From NCBI GenBank assembly GCA_964509545.1, contig CAZDXQ010000008.1:52239-116238 (forward strand): DNA of 64,000 nt. The letters are read 5' to 3'. Both the position numbers and the translations under genes were made by a program. The stretch's first letter is position 1. Each line of letters opens with the position of its first letter. Origin of the DNA: JADJWR01 sp964509545 (lineage in GTDB: Bacteria; Pseudomonadota; Gammaproteobacteria; Burkholderiales; Burkholderiaceae_F). Below, piece by piece: positions 26,638 to 35,210 of the stretch. Below the pieces are notes generated by a model. That model ran no database searches. It had not been told where the DNA came from and saw nothing but the letters and a program-made list of their open reading frames with translations.

Positions 26638-27340
26638 CCGGGCGACGCTTCTGGCAGGTGGCCTGTTTGCGTTCGCCTTGAGCGCGCAGGAGTTCGGCAG
26701 CCGCAGCCAGGCCGAAGCCGTCGTCGACGAGGCGCAGCGGGAATCGGCAGCGATCGGCGCCCGCTACGAGCAGGCGCGCCGCGAATGCGCGCAGAGCTTC
26801 TTCGTCAACCCCTGCCTGGAACAGGCGAAGCGCGAGCGCGACCAGCGGCTGCGCGAAGTGCGCGCGCGCGAAGTGGCTGCCCGCGATGCAATCCGTCGCT
26901 TCGATGCGCAGGCGCGGGTCGAAGCCCGCGCCAGGCGCGGTGCCGAGGCGACCGGCGGCCAGCCCGAGCGCGCGGCCGAAAAGGCTCCGAAAGAGGCGAA
27001 GACGCCCGGTCCGCCGCGGACGGCACCGCGCCAACCCGATTCCCAGCAACGCGAAGCTGCCGCTGCGAAAAGGCAGCGTGAGGCCGAGCAGCGGCGGCTC
27101 GACGCCGAAAAGCGCGTGGCGGAGCATGACGGGCAGCGTCAGCAGCGCGCGGTCGATCGGTCCGAAAAAGAGGCGCGACGTGCGGCGGAAATCGAGAGCT
27201 ACGCGCAGCGACAGCGCGCCGCGCAGCAACGGGCCGAGGAGAAGGCGCGCGCCGCGGAGAAGAACAGGCAGCGGCGCGAGCGCCGTGCGCAGGAGCGGGA
27301 ACGCGCCGCTGAGGAAGCGCGGAAGGCGGCCGGGCCCTGA
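26621..27340 (+). CDS. Secreted coiled-coil protein of unknown function
   Basis: A 239-residue protein with an N-terminal hydrophobic signal-like segment (residues 4-22, cleavage probably after LSA). Two cysteines (in RRECAQSFFVNPCLEQAKRE, about residues 56-68) may form a disulfide. The rest is almost wholly charged helix rich in Arg, Glu, Gln and Ala, with a Pro-rich break near 125-140, so a periplasmic coiled coil is likely. The start overlaps zapE by 17 bases, suggesting translational coupling. The CxxxFFxxxCL segment is the only patterned part and may mark a betaproteobacterial family. The function is not known to me. Confidence 0.75.
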   Translation: MWLLSSRATLLAGGLFAFALSAQEFGSRSQAEAVVDEAQRESAAIGARYEQARRECAQSFFVNPCLEQAKRERDQRLREVRAREVAARDAIRRFDAQARVEARARRGAEATGGQPERAAEKAPKEAKTPGPPRTAPRQPDSQQREAAAAKRQREAEQRRLDAEKRVAEHDGQRQQRAVDRSEKEARRAAEIESYAQRQRAAQQRAEEKARAAEKNRQRRERRAQERERAAEEARKAAGP

Positions 27341-27344
27341 CCGG

Positions 27345-28106
27345 TCAACCTGCCGCCGGCGGCTCGAGCTTGATGATCGCCATCGACAGGTTGTCGCCGC
27401 GCCCCTTCGCGCGCTCGCGCGCCAATCGGATCAGGGTGTCGCTGGCTTCGCGCGGGTTGCAGCGCTCGAGGATGTCGCCCAGTTCGCGGTCGTCGAAGTA
27501 GGCCCACAGGCCGTCGCTGCACAGCAGGAATGCATCGCCCACCTTCAAGGCCGGATTCTCCGCAATGACCAGCGTCGGCGCGCGCTTCAGGCCGAGCGCG
27601 CTGACCAGCATGTGCTTGTACTTGACGTCTGCCTCGTCAGCCTCCTTTTCCCGGCCTTCCGCGCGCAGGTAGGCGGCGTAGGTCTGGTCCGCCGTCTTGT
27701 GCAAGAGACGGCCGTGGCGGAAGTGATACAGCCGGCTATCGCCGGCATGCCCCCAGATCGCGTACTGCCGCCGCACGATCAGGGCCACGAAGGTCGAGTG
27801 CGGTTCCTTCTCCGCCGACATCGCCGTCAGACGGATCACCGTATGTGCTTCATCGGCCATCATTTTCAGCAGGCCGGGCAGGCCGCCGGCGTCCTGTTCC
27901 GCCATGTCGCGGAAGACATGGGTGACCGTCGAAATGACCTGGTCGGCGGCAAGGCGCCCGCCGGTCCTTCCGCCCATGCCGTCGGCGACAACAGCCAGAA
28001 GCGCCTGCGGGTGGCGCGGGCTGGTCAGGATGGCGACCCGATCCTGCTGCTCGGCGCGGTCGCCGAGGTGATCGGCGGTGCAGGCGGTGACCTTGAAGCT
28101 TGGCAC
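27345..28106 (-). CDS. PP2C-family serine/threonine phosphatase
   Basis: A 253-residue Mn/Mg-dependent protein phosphatase (PPM family). Conserved metal-binding and catalytic motifs are all present in order: EQQD near residue 22, ADGMGGRTGG (41-50), WGHAGDSRLY, LLCSDGLW and GRGDNLS. There is no membrane segment or attached sensor domain, so it is a stand-alone cytoplasmic phosphatase. No partner Ser/Thr kinase is nearby. It is convergent with the coiled-coil gene, four bases away. The start codon is GTG at 28104-28106. In other bacteria such proteins reverse kinase signalling or regulate type VI secretion; nothing here shows which. Confidence 0.92.
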   Translation of the reverse strand: MPSFKVTACTADHLGDRAEQQDRVAILTSPRHPQALLAVVADGMGGRTGGRLAADQVISTVTHVFRDMAEQDAGGLPGLLKMMADEAHTVIRLTAMSAEKEPHSTFVALIVRRQYAIWGHAGDSRLYHFRHGRLLHKTADQTYAAYLRAEGREKEADEADVKYKHMLVSALGLKRAPTLVIAENPALKVGDAFLLCSDGLWAYFDDRELGDILERCNPREASDTLIRLARERAKGRGDNLSMAIIKLEPPAAG

Positions 28107-28213
28107 GGCGTCGGGTAAATGCAGTGGCGGCCAGTCTATCCCGCGCAGTTATGTGTGGGCGCTATTACGGACGGCTGCTAGGATTAATGCGCACGGAGGA
28201 CACGCTGCCAGCC

Positions 28214-28411
28214 ATGGAAACCGAGCAAGTCAAGCGGCGCATCATCGAACTGCAGATCGAGCATCGTGACCTGGACGAGGCCATCGACCGCCTGGCCACG
28301 CAACCGGGCATCGACGAGGTGCGTTTACGGCGGCTGAAGAAGCGCAAGCTGCAGATCAAGGACGCCATCGCGCTGCTGCAGATGCAGCTGGTGCCAGACG
28401 TTCCCGCGTGA
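28214..28411 (+). CDS. YdcH-like small protein (DUF465 family)
   Basis: A 65-residue, highly charged two-helix protein: ELQIEHRDLDEAIDRL and LRRLKKRKLQIKDAIALL match the DUF465/YdcH pattern of a short antiparallel hairpin. The family's function is unknown. I chose the ATG at 28214 because METEQ begins the recognised part; an in-frame ATG at 28187 would add nine residues and has AGGA just upstream, so it is a real alternative. The stop codon overlaps the GTG start of the downstream helicase gene. Confidence 0.75.
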   Translation: METEQVKRRIIELQIEHRDLDEAIDRLATQPGIDEVRLRRLKKRKLQIKDAIALLQMQLVPDVPA

Positions 28412-30480
28412 GCGGGGCCCCACCGGCCTGCACACAGGAAGAGGGCGCGGCGCGCGTCCTGCGGGCGCGCGGCAGGGTCGCGGCTGCGTTTGACGGCGAT
28501 GGCGAACTGGCGGCGGCCATTGCCGACTTTTCGCCTCGGACGTCTCAGCGCGAGATGGCGCTGGCTGTTTTCGACGCCATCGCCGAGCGCGGCACACTGA
28601 TCGCCGAGGCGGGCACCGGCACCGGCAAGACGTTCGCCTATCTCGTGCCGGCGCTGCTTGCCGGCGGCAAGCTGCTCGTCTCGACGGGCACGAAGACGCT
28701 GCAGGACCAGGTCTACGCGAAGGACGTGGCCATTTTGGTGAGGGCGCTTGGCCTGCGCATTCAGACCGCGCTGCTCAAGGGCCGTCAGAACTACGTCTGC
28801 CTGCAGCGGCTGGCGCGTACGGAAGCCGAGGGCCGGCTCGCTACTCGGCAGGACGCGGTCCACCTGCGGTCGATCGCTGCCTTCGCCCGAGTCACCGCCA
28901 GCGGTGACCGGGCCGAGCTGGCCGAGGTCCCGGAATCGGCGCCGGTCTGGCCGATGGTGACGTCGACACGCGAGAACTGCCTCGGGCAGGAATGCCCGCG
29001 GCTGGACGAGTGTTTCGTCTACAAGGCGCGGCGGGCGGCACAGTCGGCCGATGTGGTTGTCGTCAACCATCACCTGTTCCTGGCCGATCTTGCGCTGCGC
29101 GACGATGCCGTGCGCGACTTCCTGCCGGCAGCCGACACGGTCGTCCTCGACGAGGCGCACCAGTTGCCGAAGATTGCGGCCGACTTCTTCGGCACCGGCT
29201 GGTCGCTGGCCCAGGTGGCCGACCTGGCGCAGGATGCGCGCGCGCTGGGGCTGGCCAAGGCGGCAGGCGGCGCCGCCTGGGTGCCGTTGTCGCAGGCCGT
29301 CGAGGCCGCGGCGCGCGACCTGCGGCTGCTGCTGAGCGAAGGCGGACTGAATGCCGGCATGCGCATCGCCCTCGACCGATTCGCCAGACGTCAGCCGCTG
29401 CGGCGGGCCATCGCCCGCATCGATGACGCACTGCAAGCGCTGGCGGTTGCGCTGAAAGCGAACGCGAGCCGCGACGTCGAACTCGATGCAATCGCGCCGA
29501 GGGTGGCGGCGCTGCGCGGTGAACTGGCGAACTGGACGGTGGCGCTCGACGAGCATGCGCGCGACGACGCCCAGGCGGCTGCAGACGGGGACGAGGACGA
29601 CGGTGGTGGCAACGAGCCGCGCGTGCGCTGGATCGCTGCCAGCGCGCACGGCGCCCAGTTTCACGCGACGCCGCTGGCGCCGGGAGAGGCCTTCGCACGC
29701 GCGCGCGAGCAGCAGCCGCAGGCTTGGATCCTGACTTCGGCGACATTGACGCTGGCTGGCTCGTTCGCCCCTTTCGTCGCCGAGATCGGCCTGCCGCAGG
29801 CACGCACCCTGCGCTGGGACAGTCCGTTCGATTTCGGCAGGCAGGGCCTGCTCTACCTGCCGCGGCCGCTGCCATCGCCGGGGGCAGCGGATTTTCCCGA
29901 ACGCGTTGCCGACGCGGCGTGGCCGGTGATCAAGGCCGCCGGCGGCCGCGCCTTCGTGCTGTGCTCGACCCTGCGTGCCGTCGAGCGGGTGGCGGCCGAG
30001 CTGCGCGCGCTGATGGCGCGCGAGCGGATCTCGCTGCCGCTGCTGGTGCAGGGTGCGAGCACGCGGCGGGCGCTACTGGAGGAGTTCCGCCGCTGTGGCA
30101 ATGCGGTGCTCGTGGGCAGCGTCAGTTTCTGGGAGGGCATCGATGTGCGCGGCGAGGCGCTGTCGGTGGTGGCGATCGACAAGCTGCCTTTTGCCCCGCC
30201 CGATGATCCGGTGGTCGAGGCGAAGATCCGCCGCCTGAAGAGGCTCGGCCGCAATGCGTTCCTCGAGTACCAGCTGCCCGAGGCGGTGACGCTGCTCAAG
30301 CAGGGGGTCGGGCGCCTGATCCGCGACGAGCGGGACCGCGGCGTGCTGATGATCCTCGACGAGCGGCTGCTCGGCAAACCCTACGGTCGCACGGTGCTCG
30401 CCAGCCTGCCGCCGTTTTCGCGCACGCGCGACGAGCGCATTGCGCGCGATTTCTTCGCGCCGTCGGCGGCCTGCGGCTGA
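28408..30480 (+). CDS. DinG/YoaA-family ATP-dependent iron-sulfur DNA helicase
   Basis: A 690-residue superfamily 2 helicase of the XPD/DinG type, with 5'-3' polarity expected. Walker A is EAGTGTGKT (67-75). Four cysteines, Cys131, Cys191, Cys196 and Cys202, have the spacing of the 4Fe-4S cluster found in this family. The DEAH box is at 248-251. The C-terminal helicase domain has GSVSFWEGIDVRGEAL and the arginine-finger QGVGRLIRDERDRG. A short acidic insertion occurs near residues 385-400. The N-terminus lacks an exonuclease domain. It starts with GTG overlapping the previous stop, so the two are coupled. E. coli YoaA aids survival of replication-chain-terminating lesions; the same role is plausible. 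Confidence 0.92.
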   Translation: MSGAPPACTQEEGAARVLRARGRVAAAFDGDGELAAAIADFSPRTSQREMALAVFDAIAERGTLIAEAGTGTGKTFAYLVPALLAGGKLLVSTGTKTLQDQVYAKDVAILVRALGLRIQTALLKGRQNYVCLQRLARTEAEGRLATRQDAVHLRSIAAFARVTASGDRAELAEVPESAPVWPMVTSTRENCLGQECPRLDECFVYKARRAAQSADVVVVNHHLFLADLALRDDAVRDFLPAADTVVLDEAHQLPKIAADFFGTGWSLAQVADLAQDARALGLAKAAGGAAWVPLSQAVEAAARDLRLLLSEGGLNAGMRIALDRFARRQPLRRAIARIDDALQALAVALKANASRDVELDAIAPRVAALRGELANWTVALDEHARDDAQAAADGDEDDGGGNEPRVRWIAASAHGAQFHATPLAPGEAFARAREQQPQAWILTSATLTLAGSFAPFVAEIGLPQARTLRWDSPFDFGRQGLLYLPRPLPSPGAADFPERVADAAWPVIKAAGGRAFVLCSTLRAVERVAAELRALMARERISLPLLVQGASTRRALLEEFRRCGNAVLVGSVSFWEGIDVRGEALSVVAIDKLPFAPPDDPVVEAKIRRLKRLGRNAFLEYQLPEAVTLLKQGVGRLIRDERDRGVLMILDERLLGKPYGRTVLASLPPFSRTRDERIARDFFAPSAACG

Positions 30481-30489
30481 CCGCGATGG

Positions 30490-31278
30490 TCAACGCCGCT
30501 GCGCGGCGAGATAGCGGCTCTGCGGATAGTTGAGCTGCAGCACGCGGCGGGCATCGTCGCGCAGCTGCGGCATCGCCAGGGCGTCGTAGGCGCTGGCCAG
30601 GATTGCCAGCGCTTCCTCGGCAGCCGGGGTGCCTGAATAGTCGCGCACGGCACCCTGCGCCCGCTGCGCGGCGGCGACATAGGCGCCGCGCTGCAGGTAG
30701 AAGCGGGCGATGTTCACCTCGCTCTGCGCCATCGCCGTGACCAGGTAGTTCATCCGCGCGCTGGCATCGGCGGCGTAGCGGCTGTCGGGGAAACGTGCCA
30801 CCAGTTCCTTGTACACGTCGAAGGCCTCGCGCATCGCCTTCGGATCGCGTGCGGTGGGATCCATGCCGAAGGTACGGCCGAACAGGCCGAGATCGTCGTT
30901 GAACGTCGCCAGTCCCTTCAGGTAGTAAACGTAATCGGCGAACGGATGATTGGGGTTGAGCTTCAGAAAGCGGTCGCAGGCGGAGATGGCCTGCGCCGAG
31001 TCGCCTTCCTTGTAGTGCGTGTAGGCCACTTCGATCTGCGCCTGCTGCGCATAGCGGCCGAACGGATAGCGCGCCTCCAGCTTGGTGAGCAGCTCACGCG
31101 CGCGCTGCCAGTTGCCGGCGGCCATCTCGTCCTTGGCCTCTGCATATAATTGTTCCGGCGTCATCTTCGCGGTGGGATCCGCGCCCACCGACCCGCAGGC
31201 AGCGGCAAGCGCCAGCGACGCGGCCGCCGCAAGTCGCAGCATCCGGCGCGCAATGGAGCTCGCCTGCCTTCGCATCAT
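30490..31278 (-). CDS. bamD: Outer membrane assembly lipoprotein BamD
   Basis: A 262-residue lipoprotein of the beta-barrel assembly machine. A signal peptide (1-27) ends in a lipobox LAAAC with Cys28 as the acylation site. Tetratricopeptide-like helices follow (KMTPEQLYAEAKDEM, RYPFGRYAQQAQIEVAY, NHPFADYVYYLKGLA), the classic BamD/ComL signature. It lies divergently from rluD with only 45 bases between starts, the standard gamma- and betaproteobacterial arrangement. An in-frame second Met follows the first, so the exact start could be one codon later. Confidence 0.95.
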   Translation of the reverse strand: MMRRQASSIARRMLRLAAAASLALAAACGSVGADPTAKMTPEQLYAEAKDEMAAGNWQRARELLTKLEARYPFGRYAQQAQIEVAYTHYKEGDSAQAISACDRFLKLNPNHPFADYVYYLKGLATFNDDLGLFGRTFGMDPTARDPKAMREAFDVYKELVARFPDSRYAADASARMNYLVTAMAQSEVNIARFYLQRGAYVAAAQRAQGAVRDYSGTPAAEEALAILASAYDALAMPQLRDDARRVLQLNYPQSRYLAAQRR

Positions 31279-31306
31279 GTCTTCCTCGGCCTCCGAAACC
31301 GCGGCG

Positions 31307-31312
31307 ATTATA
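31307..31312 (-). promoter_or_regulatory. -10 element for bamD
   Basis: A perfect TATAAT is read on the minus strand from 31312 to 31307, 29 bases before the bamD start. No convincing -35 hexamer is seen at normal spacing; the upstream bases overlap the beginning of rluD. Confidence 0.5.
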
Positions 31313-31323
31313 TCGACGGCGCG

Positions 31324-32367
31324 ATGAGCAACCCCACCGACGTCGGCGATCTTGCTCTCGACGAGGGCGACGCCGGAGAGCCTTCAGCTTTCACGTTGAC
31401 CGTGCCCGATTCCGCTGCCGGCGAACGGCTGGACAAGGTGCTGGCCACACTGCTGCCCGAGTTCTCACGCAGCCGGCTGCAGCAATGGATCGACTGCGGT
31501 GCCGTCCTCGTCGGCGGCACGCCCGCCCGTGTGCGGCAGATACTGTCCGGAGGCGAGTCGATCGAGATCGCGCCGCCGCCGGTGCCGGAGCAGCTGGCTT
31601 TGCAGCCGGAGCCGATTCCGCTCGACGTCGTGCACGAGGATGAACACATCGTCGTGCTCGACAAACCGCCGGCGTTGGTCGTGCATCCGGCCGCCGGCAA
31701 CTGGTCGGGCACGCTGGCCAATGGACTGCTCGCGCGCTTTCCGCAGCTGGCGCAACTGCCGCGTGCCGGCATCGTCCATCGTCTCGACGCCGACACTTCC
31801 GGGCTGATGGTGGTGGCGTTGACCGTGCAGGCGCAGATCGACCTGGTGCGGCAGCTGCAGGCGCGCAGCGTCACGCGCGAGTACTGGGCGATCGTCGTCG
31901 GTGCGGCGCCGCGCGCGAAGACGATCGACGCGCCGCTCGCGCGCGATCCGCGCAACCCGCTGCGCTTCTCAGTCAGCGATTCGCCGCGCGCGAAGACGGC
32001 CCGCACGCACCTGCGTTGCGTGCAGACGGTCGGCACCGGCCGCGACGTGCTTTCGTGGGTGGCGTGCCGTCTCGACACCGGGCGAACTCACCAGATCCGC
32101 GTGCACCTCGAATCGATCGGCCATCCGCTGGTGGGCGACGCGGTTTATCGGCGTGGTCGACCGGGCTGCGTCGCGCCGGTTCAGGGGCCAGCCGCAGCCT
32201 GGCGGCGTTTCCCGCGCCAGGCGCTGCACGCCTGCCGCCTTGGTCTGGTGCATCCGGCCACGCGCGCCTCGCTGCAGTGGTTTCGCGCGCCGCCTGCGGA
32301 CATGCGCGCGCTGATGCGGGATTGCGGCTTCGACGGCGGTGATGCGCCGATCGAGGTCTTCGGATGA
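31324..32367 (+). CDS. rluD: 23S rRNA pseudouridine synthase RluD
   Basis: A 347-residue pseudouridine synthase. The N-terminal S4 RNA-binding domain (about 33-85; ERLDKVLATLLPEFSRSRL) is followed by the catalytic domain with VHRLDADTSGL (151-161), in which Asp155 is the catalytic aspartate. RTHQIRVHL and GHPLVGDAVY are further RluA/RluD signatures. RluD modifies helix 69 of 23S rRNA in the large ribosomal subunit. The ATG at 31324 is used; the open frame continues 58 codons upstream but that part would overlap bamD and has no family match. The stop overlaps the pgeF start. Confidence 0.94.
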   Translation: MSNPTDVGDLALDEGDAGEPSAFTLTVPDSAAGERLDKVLATLLPEFSRSRLQQWIDCGAVLVGGTPARVRQILSGGESIEIAPPPVPEQLALQPEPIPLDVVHEDEHIVVLDKPPALVVHPAAGNWSGTLANGLLARFPQLAQLPRAGIVHRLDADTSGLMVVALTVQAQIDLVRQLQARSVTREYWAIVVGAAPRAKTIDAPLARDPRNPLRFSVSDSPRAKTARTHLRCVQTVGTGRDVLSWVACRLDTGRTHQIRVHLESIGHPLVGDAVYRRGRPGCVAPVQGPAAAWRRFPRQALHACRLGLVHPATRASLQWFRAPPADMRALMRDCGFDGGDAPIEVFG

Positions 32368-33137
32368 CGCCGAGCGGACTGCACCCGCAATGGATCGTGC
32401 CCGACTGGCCGGCGCCGCGGTCGGTTCGCGCGTTCATCACGACGCGGGCCGGCGGCGTTTCGCAGGGACCATTCGACGACGGCCACGCCGGCGGCGGCAT
32501 GAACGTCGGGCTGAAAAGCGGCGACGCGGTCGATGCGGTGCGAGCTAACCGTAGCCGGCTGCGCGCCGTGCTGCCTGCCGAACCGACATGGCTGCAGCAG
32601 GAGCACGGCGCGGCCGTTGCGACGATCGACGGGCCGGTCGATGCGCCGGCCGATGCCGCGGTCAGCCTTCAGCCCGGCCGGGTCTGCGTGGTGTCCATTG
32701 CCGATTGCCTGCCGGTTTTCTTCTGCGACACGCGGGGTCGCGCGGTGGGCGTGGCGCATGCCGGCTGGCGCGGACTCGCTGCGGGCGTGCTGCAGAACAC
32801 CGCGTCGGTCATGCGGGCGCGCCTGTCCGACGCATCGGCCACACTGCTTGCCTACCTCGGACCCGCCATCGGACCGTCCGCCTTCGAGGTGGGTGCCGAG
32901 GTGCTCGCCGCGATGCGCGAGCGGCTGCCGCAGGCGGAACGGGCGTTCGTTGCCGCGACACCCGGCAAGTACCGGGCCGATCTCTTCGCCCTCGCGCGGC
33001 AGGCCCTTTCCCAGGCCGGTGTTACGGCCGTCGAAGGCGAAGCGCGATGCACCTACAGCGACCCCGGCCGCTTCTACAGTTTCCGCCGCGATCGCGTCAC
33101 CGGGCGGCACGCGGCGCTGATCTGGATCGAGCCCTAA
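32364..33137 (+). CDS. pgeF: Peptidoglycan editing factor PgeF (YfiH/laccase-domain family)
   Basis: A 257-residue YfiH-family protein. The metal-binding residues are seen in ADCLPVFFCD and VAHAGWRGLAAGVL, and the later GPAIGPSAFEVG and RYRADLFALA-like motifs are in family order. E. coli YfiH (PgeF) removes wrongly incorporated L-serine from peptidoglycan precursors; related proteins have been reported as purine nucleoside-cleaving enzymes or polyphenol oxidases. It overlaps rluD by four bases (ATGA), the usual rluD-yfiH arrangement. Confidence 0.92.
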   Translation: MTPSGLHPQWIVPDWPAPRSVRAFITTRAGGVSQGPFDDGHAGGGMNVGLKSGDAVDAVRANRSRLRAVLPAEPTWLQQEHGAAVATIDGPVDAPADAAVSLQPGRVCVVSIADCLPVFFCDTRGRAVGVAHAGWRGLAAGVLQNTASVMRARLSDASATLLAYLGPAIGPSAFEVGAEVLAAMRERLPQAERAFVAATPGKYRADLFALARQALSQAGVTAVEGEARCTYSDPGRFYSFRRDRVTGRHAALIWIEP

Positions 33138-33252
33138 CGCCGCGATCCGCTGTTGCGGGCCTGCGGCATGCCTGCGCGACGGCGACCCGGCCGGCATTCG
33201 CACGCGCTGCGAGCCGGCGCTGCAGCAGGCGCGCCCGCGTGATTGCGCGGGT

Positions 33253-33282
33253 TTGACACTCCGGCGGGGCGCTGGAGAGAAT
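33253..33282 (+). promoter_or_regulatory. phaC: Probable sigma70 promoter of the phaCAB operon
   Basis: A consensus -35 TTGACA (33253-33258) is followed by 18 bases and GAGAAT (33277-33282), about 90 bases before phaC. Ralstonia eutropha phaC is also served by a TTGACA-type sigma70 promoter with an imperfect -10. The rest of the 33138-33373 gap shows nothing else recognised. Confidence 0.6.
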
Positions 33283-33373
33283 GGGGCACGACGGGGTCAT
33301 TGCTCGGGGCAGCGACCTCGCAGTCGAACGCTGCCCGAAGCAGCGAGCATCGGATATCCAGGAGGCGACGACC

Positions 33374-35143
33374 ATGGCAAGGCGCGGGACGAGCGCAGGA
33401 CGGCAGCCGGCAAAGCGCGCTGGTCCGCCTCCGGCCCATGACGAACAGCGGCAAGCGACGACAGCGGCGGAAACCATGGCCAGCCCCTGGTTGTCATGGT
33501 GGTCCGGCCTGGCCGAGGGTTTGCAGAGCCAGCCGCCCAAGCCGCCGCATTTCGCGGTCGACTCGAAGCAGGTGTCCGAACTGCAGCAGCGCTATGTCGA
33601 GCAGTTGTCCGGACTTTGGCGAGACTTTCTCGAACACCCGGAGAAGGCCGCCGAGCCGATCAAGGACAGCCGCTTCGCCGATCCCGCGTGGCAGAGCAAT
33701 CCGCTGGCGTCCTTTTACGCTCGCGCCTACCTGCTGAATGCCGACTTCATGAACCGGCTTGCCGACGCGGTCGACACCGATCGCAAGACCAAGCGGCGGG
33801 TGAAATTTGCCGTATCGCAGTTCGTCGACGCGGCTTCGCCGTCGAATTATCTGGCGCTGAACCCGAAGGCGCAGAAGACGCTGATCGAAAGCGGCGGCGA
33901 GAGCCTGAAGTCCGGCATGGTCAATCTGCTGAAGGACCTGCAGAAGGGCAAGATCTCGCAAAGCGACGAGGCGGCTTTCGAGATCGGCCGCAACGTCGCA
34001 ACCAGCGAAGGCATGGTCGTCTACGAGAACGGCCTGTTCCAACTGATCCAGTACAAGCCGCTGACGCCCAAGGTGCGCGCGCGGCCGTTCCTGTTCGTGC
34101 CGCCGTCTATCAACAAGTTCTACATCCTCGACCTGCAGCCGGAAAATTCGATGGTCCGCTATGCCGTCGAGCAGGGCAACACGGTCTTTCTGATGTCGTG
34201 GAAGAATCCGAAGGAGCCGGAAAAGCACCTGACCTGGGACGACTACCTGGAGCGCGGGCCGATCGATGCGATCCACGTCGTGCAGCAGATCACCGGTGCC
34301 AAGCAGATCAATGTCCTCGGCTTCTGCGTCGGCGGCACGATCCTCGCCTCGGCGCTGGCGGTGATGTACGCGCGCGGAGAGAATCCGGTCTCCAGCCTGA
34401 CGCTGATGACCGCGCTGCTCGATTTCGAGGATGCCGGCGTGCTCGAGGTGTTCATCGACGAGGCGCACGTGCGCATGCGCGAGCGGCAGCTGGGCAAGGG
34501 CGGACTGATGCCGGGCAAGGATCTCGCCAACACCTTTTCCAGCCTGCGGCCGAACGACCTGGTCTGGAACTACGTGGTCAGCAACTACCTCGAAGGCAAG
34601 ACGCCGCCCGCGTTCGACCTGCTGTACTGGAACGGCGACGGCACCAACCTGCCGGGGCCGATGTACGCGTGGTACCTGCGCAACCTGTATCTGGAGAACA
34701 AGCTGCGCGTTCCCAACGCCCTGAAGTGCTGTGGGCAGCCGCTCGATCTGGGCCGCATCAAGGTGCCGACCTACGTGTTCGCGGCGGTCGAGGACCACAT
34801 CGTGCCGTGGAAAGCCGCCTACGCATCGGCGCGGTTGATCCCGGGCGACAAGGCGCACGGCACCAGGTTCGTGCTCGGTGCCAGCGGCCACATCGCCGGC
34901 TCGATCAATCCGCCGTCGAAGAACCGGCGCAGTTACTGGGTGGCCAGCGACAACTCGCTGCCGGCGACCGCCGATGTCTGGCTGCACAACGCCACCGAGA
35001 AGCCCGGCAGCTGGTGGAGCGATTGGAACGACTGGCTGAAGCAGTTCGCCGGCGGCGAAAAGGCGGCGCCGAAGGCCTACGGCAACGCGAAGTACAAGCC
35101 GATAGAACCGGCGCCTGGCAGCTACGTCAAAGAGAAGGCCTGA
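33374..35143 (+). CDS. phaC: Class I poly(3-hydroxyalkanoate) synthase PhaC
   Basis: A 589-residue PHA synthase that polymerises short-chain hydroxyacyl-CoA at granule surfaces. The lipase-like box is GFCVGG with catalytic Cys318; Asp474 (VEDHIVP) and His506 (SGHIAGSINPP) complete the triad, almost at the numbering of R. eutropha PhaC1 (319, 480, 508). The N-terminal domain (about 1-200) and length are those of class I. The ATG at 33374 is preferred over the longer open frame because AGGAGG lies nine bases before it. It heads phaC-phaA-phaB with phaR downstream. Confidence 0.96.
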   Translation: MARRGTSAGRQPAKRAGPPPAHDEQRQATTAAETMASPWLSWWSGLAEGLQSQPPKPPHFAVDSKQVSELQQRYVEQLSGLWRDFLEHPEKAAEPIKDSRFADPAWQSNPLASFYARAYLLNADFMNRLADAVDTDRKTKRRVKFAVSQFVDAASPSNYLALNPKAQKTLIESGGESLKSGMVNLLKDLQKGKISQSDEAAFEIGRNVATSEGMVVYENGLFQLIQYKPLTPKVRARPFLFVPPSINKFYILDLQPENSMVRYAVEQGNTVFLMSWKNPKEPEKHLTWDDYLERGPIDAIHVVQQITGAKQINVLGFCVGGTILASALAVMYARGENPVSSLTLMTALLDFEDAGVLEVFIDEAHVRMRERQLGKGGLMPGKDLANTFSSLRPNDLVWNYVVSNYLEGKTPPAFDLLYWNGDGTNLPGPMYAWYLRNLYLENKLRVPNALKCCGQPLDLGRIKVPTYVFAAVEDHIVPWKAAYASARLIPGDKAHGTRFVLGASGHIAGSINPPSKNRRSYWVASDNSLPATADVWLHNATEKPGSWWSDWNDWLKQFAGGEKAAPKAYGNAKYKPIEPAPGSYVKEKA

Positions 35144-35210
35144 ATCTTCTCCGGCCGATGCAGCGCCGAGCCGGCCTGCACCGAGCCGATCATGTTGCAA
35201 AGGAGGTCAT

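Noticed and set aside
26886..28118. 410-codon plus-strand frame over the coiled-coil and PP2C genes
   Set aside because: It spans the ends of two convergent genes with clear features and is extremely Arg-rich without motifs.
31150..31323. N-terminal extension of RluD by 58 codons
   Set aside because: It would overlap bamD and its promoter, and RluD proteins begin near the ATG at 31324.
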